Origin: Aeromicrobium stalagmiti
GTDB lineage: Bacteria > Actinomycetota > Actinomycetes > Propionibacteriales > Nocardioidaceae
DNA: 64,000 nt
Direction of reading: 5' to 3'
Assembly (NCBI RefSeq): GCF_013283745.1
Contig: NZ_JABSTZ010000002.1
Coordinates: 124,001 to 188,000 of the forward strand
Under the pieces are notes generated by a model that saw only the letters and a program-made list of their open reading frames with translations, had not been told where the DNA came from and searched no databases. The position numbers and the translations under genes were made by a program. Below are positions 48,025-56,395 of this stretch, piece by piece. Every line of letters starts with the position of its first letter. The stretch's first letter is position 1.

Positions 48025-49566
48025 ATGACCAGCATCATCGTCGTCGGCAGTGGCGTCGCGGGCATGACCGCGGCGCTGGAGGCCGTGGACACGTTCGACG
48101 TCACGCTCCTGACGAAGGCCGACCTCGCCGAGAGCAACACCCGCTACGCGCAGGGCGGTGTCGCCGTCGTCATCGACGACATGGCCGATCCGGGTGCGCC
48201 GACGCTGGGCGACTCCGTCGCCTCGCACGTCGCCGACACCCTCGTGGCCGGAGCAGGCCTCAGCGATCCCGACACCGTCGGCATCCTGTGCGCCGAGGGC
48301 CCGGCCGCGATGGACGAGCTCATCGGACGTGGCGTGCAGTTCGACCGCCACGACGGCGAGCTGTCGCACGGCCTGGAGGCGGCACACGCACACGCCCGCA
48401 TCCTGCACGCCGGCGGCGACGCCACGGGCGCCGGCATCGCGTACGCCCTCATCGACCGCGTCCGCGCGAGCGACGTGACGGTGCGCGAGCAGACCACGGT
48501 CGTCGACCTGATCGTCGAGGGCGGCACGGTCGTGGGCGTCACGCTGCTGGGCGGTGAGCAGTTGCGCGCCGACGCGGTGATCCTGGCGACCGGCGGCGCC
48601 GGACAGCTGTTCCCCTACACGACCAACCCCGCGGTCGCGACCGCCGACGGTCTGGGCATGGCGCTGCGCGCCGGCGCCGTCGCGGCAGACCTGGAGTTCT
48701 ACCAGTTCCACCCGACGTCGCTCGATGCTCCCGGCAACTTCCTGGTGTCGGAGGCCGTTCGCGGTGAGGGTGCCGTGCTGATCGACGCCGACGGCAAGCG
48801 GTTCATGCTCGACGTGCACCCCGACGCCGAGCTCGCGCCCCGTGACGTCGTGGCCCGCGGCATCGCCCAGCAGATGGCCCGCCAGCCCGGCATCCCCGTG
48901 CGGCTCGACGCAACGGCGCTGGGCGCGGAGTTCCTGGCTCGCCGGTTCCCCAACATCGACGCCGCGTGCCGCGCCCAGGGCTACGACTGGGGCATCGTCC
49001 CGATCCCCGTGACGCCCGCGGCGCACTACTACATGGGCGGCATCCGCACCGACGAGTGGGGACGCACCTCGGTGCCGGGTCTCTACGCCGTGGGCGAGGC
49101 CGCCTGCAACGGTCTGCACGGTGCCAACCGCCTGGCGTCCAACTCGTTGCTCGAGGGTGCGGTCTACGGCTCGCGCGTCATCGAGGGCCTGCGTGATTCG
49201 CAGCCGGTCGCCGCCTTCGACGCCGACTGGCTCGCTCCGCTCGACCTCGACCTGACCGACGACCCTGACGCGCACGACGTCAGCCGGGCCGACCTGCAGC
49301 AGCTCATGTGGGACGCCGCCGGCCTGGCCCGCAACGGGGCCGACCTGGCGCAGGCTGCGTCAGAGCTCAAGCGCTGGAAGTCGCCGGAGGTCACCGACGC
49401 CAAGGCCGCCGAGGACGCCAACCTGCTGGTCGTGGCCCGAGCGGTCGTCGCCACGGCCCTGGCGCGGGAGGAGTCGCGTGGCGGCCACTACCGCACCGAC
49501 TACCCGCAGACCGATCCTGCCCAGGCCCGGCACTCGGCGATCGCCGCCCGGGACGACGCATCATGA
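48025..49566 (+). CDS. nadB: L-aspartate oxidase
   Basis: FAD enzyme oxidising L-aspartate to iminoaspartate, the NadA substrate. The protein has 513 residues and opens IIVVGSGVAGMTAALEAV, the FAD-binding Rossmann motif. TRYAQGGVAVV, YQFHPTSL and AHYYMGGIRTDEWGRTSVPGLYAVGEAA are typical. ATG 48025 is favoured by GAAGGG 7 nt upstream; GTG 48004 would add seven residues. The stop codon lies inside the first copy of a 46-nt repeat. Confidence 0.96.
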   Translation: MTSIIVVGSGVAGMTAALEAVDTFDVTLLTKADLAESNTRYAQGGVAVVIDDMADPGAPTLGDSVASHVADTLVAGAGLSDPDTVGILCAEGPAAMDELIGRGVQFDRHDGELSHGLEAAHAHARILHAGGDATGAGIAYALIDRVRASDVTVREQTTVVDLIVEGGTVVGVTLLGGEQLRADAVILATGGAGQLFPYTTNPAVATADGLGMALRAGAVAADLEFYQFHPTSLDAPGNFLVSEAVRGEGAVLIDADGKRFMLDVHPDAELAPRDVVARGIAQQMARQPGIPVRLDATALGAEFLARRFPNIDAACRAQGYDWGIVPIPVTPAAHYYMGGIRTDEWGRTSVPGLYAVGEAACNGLHGANRLASNSLLEGAVYGSRVIEGLRDSQPVAAFDADWLAPLDLDLTDDPDAHDVSRADLQQLMWDAAGLARNGADLAQAASELKRWKSPEVTDAKAAEDANLLVVARAVVATALAREESRGGHYRTDYPQTDPAQARHSAIAARDDAS

Positions 49567-49672
49567 GGCATTCGGGTCGTCAGAGCGTCCGAATGTCTCA
49601 CGATCCGTCGGCTCCGCACCAGAGCCTGAGGCATCCGGGTCGTCAGAGCGTCCGAATGCCTCACGATCCGTC
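49564..49672 (+). repeat. two direct 46-nt repeats with internal hairpins between nadB and nadC
   Basis: Copies at 49564-49609 and 49627-49672 differ at two positions. Each holds arms of GAGGCAT(T/C)CGG and CCGAATG(T/C)CTC separated by 13 nt, so each can form a stem-loop. The first copy supplies the nadB stop codon. The pair fills the nadB-nadC gap and may attenuate transcription or stabilise mRNA. Confidence 0.92.
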
Positions 49673-49689
49673 TCCTCGAAGGAACCCCG

Positions 49690-50532
49690 ATGCTTGAACG
49701 TCGTCAGATCCAGCGGGTCGTCGACATGGCGCTCGACGAGGACGCCCCCTTCGGCGACCTCACGTCGCAGACGCTCGTGCCGGCGACGGCGATCGCCCGG
49801 GCCGAGCTGGTCGCCCGTGAGCCCGGAGTCTTCGCCGGGGCAGAGGTCTTCGAGATCGCCATGACGCGCCTCGATCCCGCAGTGACCGTGACCCTCGAGG
49901 CGTCCGACGGTGACTCCTTCGACCGCGGCGCCGTGCTGGCCCGGGTCGAGGGACCTGCCCGGGTCGTCCTGCAGGCCGAGCGGGTCGCGCTCAACCTCGT
50001 GCAGCGCATGACCGGCATCGCGACCCTCACCCGCACGTACGTCGAGGCGGTCGCCGGCACGGGCGTCCGCGTCGTCGACACCCGCAAGACCACGCCCGGG
50101 CTCCGCGCGCTGGAGCGCCACGCCGTGCGCTGCGGCGGCGGCCACAACCACCGCTACTCGCTGTCCGACGCCGTCATGGCCAAGGACAACCACCTCGCCG
50201 TCATCACCGACGTGACCACGGCTCTTCGCCAGGCCGGCGCCGACCTGCCGCACACGACCCACATCGAGGTCGAGGTCGACCGGCTCGACCAGATCGACAC
50301 GGTGCTCGACTCCGGCGTGGTCGGGACGATCATGCTCGACAACTTCAGTCTCGACGACCTGCGCGCGGGCGTCGCCCAGGTCGCGGGACGTGCCGTCATC
50401 GAGGCCAGCGGTGGCATCACGCTCGACACCATCGCCGACGTCGCCGGCACCGGTGTCGACGTGATCTCCGTCGGGGCGCTGACCCACAGCGTCCGTGCCC
50501 TCGACCTCGGGCTCGACATCCGGGTGTCCTGA
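49690..50532 (+). CDS. nadC: nicotinate-nucleotide pyrophosphorylase (quinolinate phosphoribosyltransferase)
   Basis: Converts quinolinate and PRPP to nicotinate mononucleotide, the third de novo NAD step. It has 280 residues. RMTGIATLTRTYVEAV, VVDTRKTTPGLRALERHAVRC and GGGHNHRYSLSDAVMAKDNH contain the substrate-binding Arg, His and Lys residues of the family. IEASGGITLDTI and ISVGALTHS form the phosphate-binding end. A GAAGGA site lies upstream of the ATG. Four bp separate it from the cysteine desulfurase gene. Confidence 0.97.
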   Translation: MLERRQIQRVVDMALDEDAPFGDLTSQTLVPATAIARAELVAREPGVFAGAEVFEIAMTRLDPAVTVTLEASDGDSFDRGAVLARVEGPARVVLQAERVALNLVQRMTGIATLTRTYVEAVAGTGVRVVDTRKTTPGLRALERHAVRCGGGHNHRYSLSDAVMAKDNHLAVITDVTTALRQAGADLPHTTHIEVEVDRLDQIDTVLDSGVVGTIMLDNFSLDDLRAGVAQVAGRAVIEASGGITLDTIADVAGTGVDVISVGALTHSVRALDLGLDIRVS

Positions 50533-50535
50533 CGC

Positions 50536-51654
50536 GTGATCTACCTCGACGAGGCGGCCACCACCCCGGTCAGGCGGGAGGTGCTCGAGGCGATGTGGCC
50601 CTACCTGGGGCCACAGTTCGGCAACCCGTCGAGCCACCACGAGGTCGGTGAGGCCGCGAGCCGAGCGCTCGAGCAGGCCCGCGCCGACGTCGCGCAGGTG
50701 CTCGGTGCGAGGGCGTCGGAGATCACCTTCACCTCCGGGGGCACCGAGTCCGACAACACCGCGATCAAGGGCATCGCCCTGGCGGCACCGCGAGGACGGC
50801 ACGTCGTCGTCTCGGCGGTCGACCACCCGGCGGTGCTGGAGTCCGCAGCCTTCCTCGGCCGAACCGGGTACGAGATCACGCTGCTGCCGGTCGACGACGT
50901 CGGCACGGTCCAGCCCGAGACCCTGGAGGCGGCCCTCCGCGACGACACCACGCTGGTCAGCGTCCAGTACGCCAACAACGAGGTCGGCACGGTCCAGCCG
51001 ATCGCGGAGCTCAGCCGCATCGCGGCCACCCGCGGGGCGCCGTTCCACACCGATGCCGTGCAGGCCGCCGGATGGCTCGACCTCGACGTCGGACGGCTCG
51101 GTGTCCAGGCGCTCAGCATCTCCGGCCACAAGGTCGGGGCGCCCAAGGGGGTCGGCATCCTCTTCGTCCAACGGCGCGTCCCGCTCGAGCCGCTGATCCA
51201 TGGTGGTGGCCAGGAGGGGGGACGACGCTCGGGCACCGAGAACGTCGCCGCGGCCGTCGGTATGGCGACGGCCCTGCGCCTCGCCGGCGGCGACACCAGC
51301 GAGGCGGCCGCCCGCCGGGACGCCTTCATCGCCCGAGTGCTGGCCGGCGTCCCGGGGGCCGTGCTGACCGGCCACCCGCAGCACCGGCTGCCCGGCAGCG
51401 CCTCGTTCGTGTTCCCGGGCACCAGCGGGGAGTCGATCCTGCTCGACCTCGAGCGCCGCGGCATCGTCAGCTCGAGCGGCTCCGCCTGCGCGGCCGGCAG
51501 CGACGACCCGAGCCACGTGCTCACGGCGATGGGTCTGTCGGCCGAGGTCGCACAGACCGCGGTGCGTTTCACGTTCGGGCGGACGACCACCGAGGCCGAT
51601 CTCGACGCAGCCGCCGACGAGCTGGTGCGCGCGGTCGGCGGCCTGGGCGCCTAG
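50536..51654 (+). CDS. cysteine desulfurase (NifS/IscS family) associated with nadABC
   Basis: A PLP enzyme that moves sulfur from cysteine. It has 372 residues. The PLP lysine is Lys199 (SGHKVGAPKG) and the active Cys is Cys318 (SSSGSACAAGSDDPSHV). FTSGGTESDN and HTDAVQAAGW bind the cofactor. It begins with GTG 50536 and is the last gene of nrtR-nadABC. In bacilli a NifS-like enzyme beside nadB is needed for NAD synthesis, so building the NadA Fe-S cluster is a likely job. A second, more IscS-like copy lies at 57544. Confidence 0.93.
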   Translation: MIYLDEAATTPVRREVLEAMWPYLGPQFGNPSSHHEVGEAASRALEQARADVAQVLGARASEITFTSGGTESDNTAIKGIALAAPRGRHVVVSAVDHPAVLESAAFLGRTGYEITLLPVDDVGTVQPETLEAALRDDTTLVSVQYANNEVGTVQPIAELSRIAATRGAPFHTDAVQAAGWLDLDVGRLGVQALSISGHKVGAPKGVGILFVQRRVPLEPLIHGGGQEGGRRSGTENVAAAVGMATALRLAGGDTSEAAARRDAFIARVLAGVPGAVLTGHPQHRLPGSASFVFPGTSGESILLDLERRGIVSSSGSACAAGSDDPSHVLTAMGLSAEVAQTAVRFTFGRTTTEADLDAAADELVRAVGGLGA

Positions 51655-51701
51655 GCATCCCGCGACAGCGTCAACCCGCGCGTGCTGTGAGGATGGTCGC
51701 C

Positions 51702-52796
51702 ATGGACGATCGGGGGACCGCCGCGACGGTGCTACGCGCAGACGTCTCGGCCTATCGCCGCTGGTTCGGCACGCCCGTCCGCGGCCTGGGGGTCCTGGTC
51801 GCTCTGGTCGGCGGCGGTGTGGCCTCGGCCCTGCGGCGCGGCGAGGTCGCCTTCCTGATCATCCTGCTCGTGGTCACGGTCGCGGTGACGCTCGGGTGCA
51901 TCGCGATCCACATCGCCTCGAGCCGCGTCGTCCTGACGTCCGACCGCATCGAGTACCGCCGGTGGCTCCGCCGCACCCGGATCCGCCTCGACGACGACGT
52001 GGTCGGAGCGCTGGCCGAGCTCAATGCCTCACCGGTCGGCAGGACCAGCCAGGTCCTGGTCCTTCGGGCGCGCTCGGGCGGACCGCGGATCCGGTTGAAC
52101 GGCGCCTACTGGGAGCAGGACGACCTGGTCCGGATCGCAGCCGCCGCGGACGTGCCGGTGCTCGACGGCTTGCTCACGCCCCGGGAGTTCGACCGCGCCG
52201 CCCGAGGCACGATGCCGTGGCGGGCCCTGCACCCGTGGCTGGCCGGCTTCGGCGGGACGCTGGTGCTGATCGTCCTGATCGTGGCGGGTGTCATCGCCTG
52301 GTTCGACGCCACGAACCGACCGCCGTTCGACGACCAGCCTCCGCGAGGCGTCTCGGCCCGGACCGTCGATCTGCAGGGCACGATGGTGACCGAGCTGCAG
52401 CAGGCCGTGGGCGGCGAGTGGGAGTCCCCGGAGTCTCGGCTGAGCGCCTGCGAGGACGACGCCGGCTACAAGGGCTGGAGCCGCCGGGTGTCGGTCCGTC
52501 TGCGGGAGAGCGTCGTGGAGGAGACGGGGGAGGACCGGGTCGTCACGCCGATCGCCCCCAGCCGCGACCTCGTCGACTCGATCTCGCAGGTGATGGTCGA
52601 GCAGGGCAGTCCGGAGCCGCTGGTCGACCTCGACGACCTCGCGGAGTTCGGCCGCAGCGACGACGCCTACCTGCGTATCTCGTCCTATCCCGACGACGGG
52701 GACGCACTGCGCAGCACCGTGGAGGTGACCTTCAGCGGCAGCGGAGGATACGTGTCGATCTCGATGTACTCCGCCTGCGAGACGCCGCCGCGCTGA
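51702..52796 (+). CDS. PH-like membrane protein with extracytoplasmic domain, paralogue 1
   Basis: A 364-residue protein. Two hydrophobic helices near the N-terminus (about 22-38 and 47-70) are followed by a bacterial PH-like region: SSRVVLTSDRIEYRRWLRR, then RARSGGPRIRLNGAYWEQDD. A third transmembrane segment (TLVLIVLIVAGVIAWF) leads to a C-terminal domain of about 155 residues, probably outside. It contains two cysteines in LSACEDDAGYKGW and the final SACETPPR, both shared with the paralogue at 56396. ATG 51702 follows GAGG at 9 nt. Function unknown; the paralogue arrangement suggests a disulfide-linked sensor or surface domain. Confidence 0.72.
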   Translation: MDDRGTAATVLRADVSAYRRWFGTPVRGLGVLVALVGGGVASALRRGEVAFLIILLVVTVAVTLGCIAIHIASSRVVLTSDRIEYRRWLRRTRIRLDDDVVGALAELNASPVGRTSQVLVLRARSGGPRIRLNGAYWEQDDLVRIAAAADVPVLDGLLTPREFDRAARGTMPWRALHPWLAGFGGTLVLIVLIVAGVIAWFDATNRPPFDDQPPRGVSARTVDLQGTMVTELQQAVGGEWESPESRLSACEDDAGYKGWSRRVSVRLRESVVEETGEDRVVTPIAPSRDLVDSISQVMVEQGSPEPLVDLDDLAEFGRSDDAYLRISSYPDDGDALRSTVEVTFSGSGGYVSISMYSACETPPR

Positions 52797-52836
52797 GACG
52801 CGTGCGAGATGGCCGGACCCGGCCACCGGCGGACCG

Positions 52837-52866
52837 TTGACCTGCGTGTGACCCCGGTCATAGGGT
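52837..52866 (+). promoter_or_regulatory. promoter of the GH106-like gene
   Basis: TTGACC (52837-52842) and TAGGGT (52861-52866) with an 18-bp spacer, 44 nt before the TTG start. Confidence 0.6.
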
Positions 52867-52879
52867 GGTCCGCAGTTCA

Positions 52880-52893
52880 TTAAATCGTTTCAA
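52880..52893 (+). promoter_or_regulatory. LacI-family-like operator downstream of the GH106-like promoter
   Basis: TTAAATCGTTTCAA is a near-palindrome with the central CG usual for LacI-family repressors, here placed about +7 to +20 from the likely transcription start. No LacI-type gene is in the window, so the regulator would be elsewhere. Confidence 0.55.
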
Positions 52894-52910
52894 TATCTCG
52901 GGGGACCGCC

Positions 52911-55901
52911 TTGCACGACGACACGTCCGACCTGCCCACCTCCACCGGCCCGAGCCGCCGTCGCGTGCTCCAGGTGAGTGCGGCCGCGAGCCTCGGCCTT
53001 CTCGCCGCACCCGTGCTGCCCTCGTCGCCGGCCGTGTCGACGGGGTCCCACGGCTCGTTCGAGGGCCGCTTCGCCGCGCCGCCCGCCTCGGCCGGTGCGC
53101 GCTTCCGCTGGTGGTGGCCCAACGGCCACGTCGAGCCGGCCGAGATCGCCCGTGAGGTCAAGCAGGTCGCCGACGCCGGCTTCGGCGGTCTCGAGGTCGC
53201 CGACGTGCACCACAGCATCAAGAGCGGGCTGGACCCGGCGGGACACGGATGGGCGACGGCGCCGTGGATCGCGGGTCTCGACGCGGCACTGACCCAGGCA
53301 TCACGCGAGGGCATCACGATCGACGTCACCGCCGGCCCCTCGTGGCCCGCCGCTGTCCCCACCGTGCAGCCCGACTCGCCCGACGCGTCGCACGAGCTGG
53401 CGCACGGGCTCGCGACGGTGGCCGCGGGGCAGACGTACGACGCCGCCCTGCCCGAGCCCGTCGTGGAGGCCGCTGACGGCGTGACCGGCAAGACCCTGGT
53501 CCGGGTGCAGGCCGTCAGGCTCGTCACCCCGTCGACCCGTGAGAGCACCCTCGACCGCGAGTCGCTGGTCGACCTGACCGACCAGGTCGAGGACGAGAGG
53601 ATCACCTGGACGGCCCCGGCCACGGGCTCGTGGCTCCTGCTCGCGTACTGGCAGCGCGGCTCGGGCCAGAAGCCCGAAGCAGGCCCGCACACCTCGCCCG
53701 ACTCGTTCGTCATCGACCACTTCAGCCGATCGGCGACCGACACCCTCACGGCCTACTGGGACCGGCACATCCTGTCGTCGCGCATCGCCCGGCTGCTGCG
53801 CCGCGCCGGCGGCACGTTCTTCGAGGACTCCCTCGAGATCGAGACGGACGCCACGATCTGGACCCCGGGCTTCCTGGCGGCGTTCCGTGACAACCGCGGC
53901 TACGACCTGACGCCCTACCTGCCGATCATGCTCGAGGTCAACGAGAAGTACCTCTACACGTACGAGCCCGACCGCACGAGCCGTGTCCGTGACGACATCG
54001 CGCAGGTCTTCAGCGACCTCTACCGCGACCACCACCTCATCCCGGCCCGCGACTGGGCCCACCGTCAGGGCCTGCAGCTGCGCATCCAGGCGTACGGCCT
54101 CGAGACCGACACGCTGGCCTACTCCGGCCTGCTCGACGTGCCGGAGACCGAGTCGCTGGGCTTCAAGAACCTCGACGACTACCGCGTCATGGCCGGCGGC
54201 CGCGACCTCGGCGGTCGCACGGTGCTGTCGTGCGAGGCGGCTGCCTACAACGGCGCTGCCTACAACGTCACGTGGGATCGCGTGCTCACGACGGTCAACA
54301 GCATCTACGCCGCGGGCGTCAACCAGGCCGTGCTCCACGGCTTCCCGTACGCCGAGGCGCCCGGGGCCGCGTGGCCCGGTTTTGCCGCGTTCTCGCCGTA
54401 CGGCAACAACACCCCCGGATTCTCAGAGGCCTGGGGCCCGCGCCAGCCGACGTGGAAGCACGTGCCGGACGTCGCGGCCTACCTCAAGCGCACGCAGTGG
54501 GTGCTGCAGACCGGCACCAACACCGTCGACCTGGTGTTCTACCGCCAGAAGGGCTGGGCCGCGACGGGCATCGGCGCGCTCTGGGCGACCAACGACGGCA
54601 TCCCGCTGGGCTGGAGCCACAGCTTCATCAGCTCCGACGTGCTGGGCTGGCCGTCGGCATCGCTGAAGCGCGGCCGGCTCGCGCCGGACGGCCCTGCCTA
54701 CAAGGCCATGATCATCGAGGGTGACGCGTTCCGCGGCCGTCGGGCGACGCTCACGCTGTCGGCGGCGAAGCGGGTCGCCGAGCTGGCGAAGAACGGCTTC
54801 CCGATCGTCTTCCTGGGCGACTGGAGCACGCCGACGGCCGACGGGCTCGGGTCCACGGCGGACGACGCGGTGGTCGCCGCTGCCGTCGCCTCGGCGCAGT
54901 CGCGGGCGAACGTCCGGACGGTCGCGCTCCCGGCGGACGTGCCCGGTGCGCTGTCGGCGCTCGGCGTCCGGCAGCACGTCACGCACGAGCGCTCGACCCT
55001 GATCCACGTGCACCGTCGCACCGACGACGCCGACCTGTTCTACGTCGCCAACGCGCGGCACGCCGAGAACCGCAAGCTCGAGACCGTCGAGCAGGTCGTG
55101 TGGTTCGACCGTCGCGACGCGCGCCAGGTGCCGTTCATGCTCGACGCGTGGACGGGCGAGGTCAGCCGCGTGGCGGAGTACGTCCGCGAGGGCGAGCGCA
55201 TCGGCGTCCGGCTGCGGCTCAAGCCCGGCCAGAGCACGATCGTCGTGCTGGCCCGGAGCACATGGGCGGCGCGATCGGCGCAGCGCGTGCCGCAGGTCGT
55301 CTCCACCGAGGCCGACGCCGCGCGGGTCGAGGGCCCGCACCTGGTGATCCGCTCCGCGACTGCCGGCACGTACGCCACGGTGCTCGGTGACTCCCGCACC
55401 CGGCGCACGACGATCGGCGCTGTGCCTGCTGCCCGCCAGCTCACCGCATGGAGCCTCGAGGTCGAGGACTGGCAGCCCGGCAGCACCCCGTCGACCACCC
55501 GCAAGGTCGTGACGAAGCACCAGCTCTCGGCCCTCGTGCCGTGGCTGGAGGTGCCCGGACTCGAGGACGTCTCGGGCATCGGTCGCTACACGACCACCCT
55601 CACCTGGGACGGTCGACGTGGCACCGGCGCCTACCTCGACCTCGGCTCGGTGCTCGGCTCGTTCCGGGTGACGGTCAACGGCGACCGGGTCGCAGGGACC
55701 AACCCTCTCGACACCGTGGTCGACCTCGGCGACGTCCTGCGCACGGGACGCAACACGATCGAGGTCGAGGTCGCCTCGACGCTGCTCAACCGGCTGCGCA
55801 CGGCACAGGCGGTCGTCTTCGGCAGCTCGGCGCGACAGAAGTACGGCCTGGTCGGACCGGTCACGCTCCAGCCCTACGGCACCGCCGAGGTCAAGGCCTG
55901 A
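52911..55901 (+). CDS. exported glycosidase, GH106 (alpha-L-rhamnosidase)-like
   Basis: A 996-residue secreted enzyme. The N-terminus has a twin-arginine-type signal (SRRRVLQVSAAASLGLLAAP). The catalytic region opens RFRWWWPNGHVEPAEIAREV and EVADVHHS, as in GH106 and related rhamnosidases. A candidate catalytic acid pair lies in GTFFEDSLEIETD, with LSCEAAAYNGAAYN and VLHGFPYAEAPGA further on. A C-terminal beta-sandwich (TTTLTWDGRRGTGAYLDLG) resembles sugar-binding domains. It starts with TTG, preceded by GGGGGA. Plant or bacterial rhamnose-containing polymers are plausible substrates, but activity on another sugar is possible. Confidence 0.78.
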   Translation: MHDDTSDLPTSTGPSRRRVLQVSAAASLGLLAAPVLPSSPAVSTGSHGSFEGRFAAPPASAGARFRWWWPNGHVEPAEIAREVKQVADAGFGGLEVADVHHSIKSGLDPAGHGWATAPWIAGLDAALTQASREGITIDVTAGPSWPAAVPTVQPDSPDASHELAHGLATVAAGQTYDAALPEPVVEAADGVTGKTLVRVQAVRLVTPSTRESTLDRESLVDLTDQVEDERITWTAPATGSWLLLAYWQRGSGQKPEAGPHTSPDSFVIDHFSRSATDTLTAYWDRHILSSRIARLLRRAGGTFFEDSLEIETDATIWTPGFLAAFRDNRGYDLTPYLPIMLEVNEKYLYTYEPDRTSRVRDDIAQVFSDLYRDHHLIPARDWAHRQGLQLRIQAYGLETDTLAYSGLLDVPETESLGFKNLDDYRVMAGGRDLGGRTVLSCEAAAYNGAAYNVTWDRVLTTVNSIYAAGVNQAVLHGFPYAEAPGAAWPGFAAFSPYGNNTPGFSEAWGPRQPTWKHVPDVAAYLKRTQWVLQTGTNTVDLVFYRQKGWAATGIGALWATNDGIPLGWSHSFISSDVLGWPSASLKRGRLAPDGPAYKAMIIEGDAFRGRRATLTLSAAKRVAELAKNGFPIVFLGDWSTPTADGLGSTADDAVVAAAVASAQSRANVRTVALPADVPGALSALGVRQHVTHERSTLIHVHRRTDDADLFYVANARHAENRKLETVEQVVWFDRRDARQVPFMLDAWTGEVSRVAEYVREGERIGVRLRLKPGQSTIVVLARSTWAARSAQRVPQVVSTEADAARVEGPHLVIRSATAGTYATVLGDSRTRRTTIGAVPAARQLTAWSLEVEDWQPGSTPSTTRKVVTKHQLSALVPWLEVPGLEDVSGIGRYTTTLTWDGRRGTGAYLDLGSVLGSFRVTVNGDRVAGTNPLDTVVDLGDVLRTGRNTIEVEVASTLLNRLRTAQAVVFGSSARQKYGLVGPVTLQPYGTAEVKA

Positions 55902-56349
55902 GGTCGCGGACCCTCGTGGCGTTCAGCGCCGCGAGGGTCGCCAGCCCCCACAGCAGGAACCAGGGGTCCCAGAAGTAGGCGTGCCACCGCAGCGCGTACG
56001 GGTCGGCCGCTCCCTCGAGCGAGGTGGTGCTGACGTAGACGACGCCGACGAGCGTGAGCACCCCGCCATAGAGGGTGAGCACGATCCCGGCCAGCCAGGC
56101 GAGGACGCGCGCCGGCCGCGTGGGACGAACGACGGCCAGCCAGAGCACGCCGACTGCACCCGCCTTCGCAACGACGACGAGCAGCAGGGCCAGGCGCACG
56201 CCGAGACCACCGTCGCGGCCCCACCGCTCGATCGACCCACCGACCGTGTCGAGCAGCCAGGTGCCGCCGAGCACCCAGACCAGGCTGACGGCCGCGTGTC
56301 CGAGCCCGAGGACGGTCGCGACGGCTGCCCGTCGGTGCGGCTGGTCCAT
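55891..56349 (-). CDS. DUF3995-like four-helix membrane protein
   Basis: A 152-residue membrane protein with about four helices. SLVWVLGGTWLLDTVGGSIERW matches the W-x-x-G-G-T-W-x-L-D-T-V-G-G segment of DUF3995 proteins. A TAGGCT hexamer lies 6 nt before its ATG with no ribosome binding site, so it is probably leaderless. It is convergent with the glycosidase gene, overlapping its end by 11 bp. Function unknown. Confidence 0.72.
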   Translation of the reverse strand: MDQPHRRAAVATVLGLGHAAVSLVWVLGGTWLLDTVGGSIERWGRDGGLGVRLALLLVVVAKAGAVGVLWLAVVRPTRPARVLAWLAGIVLTLYGGVLTLVGVVYVSTTSLEGAADPYALRWHAYFWDPWFLLWGLATLAALNATRVRDLRP

Positions 56350-56355
56350 GCCGCC

Positions 56356-56361
56356 AGCCTA
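56356..56361 (-). promoter_or_regulatory. -10 element (TAGGCT, minus strand) of a leaderless promoter
   Basis: TAGGCT, 6 nt (GGCGGC), then the ATG at 56349. Identical hexamer and nearly identical spacing to the treZ promoter. Confidence 0.5.
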
Positions 56362-56395
56362 GGACGAGCGACGCCGCCACTGACAGACTGTCCGG

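Noticed and set aside
52911-55901. Recent horizontal transfer of the GH106-like gene
   Set aside because: Its GC content and codon use look like the neighbours; I see no integrase, tRNA or direct-repeat boundary.
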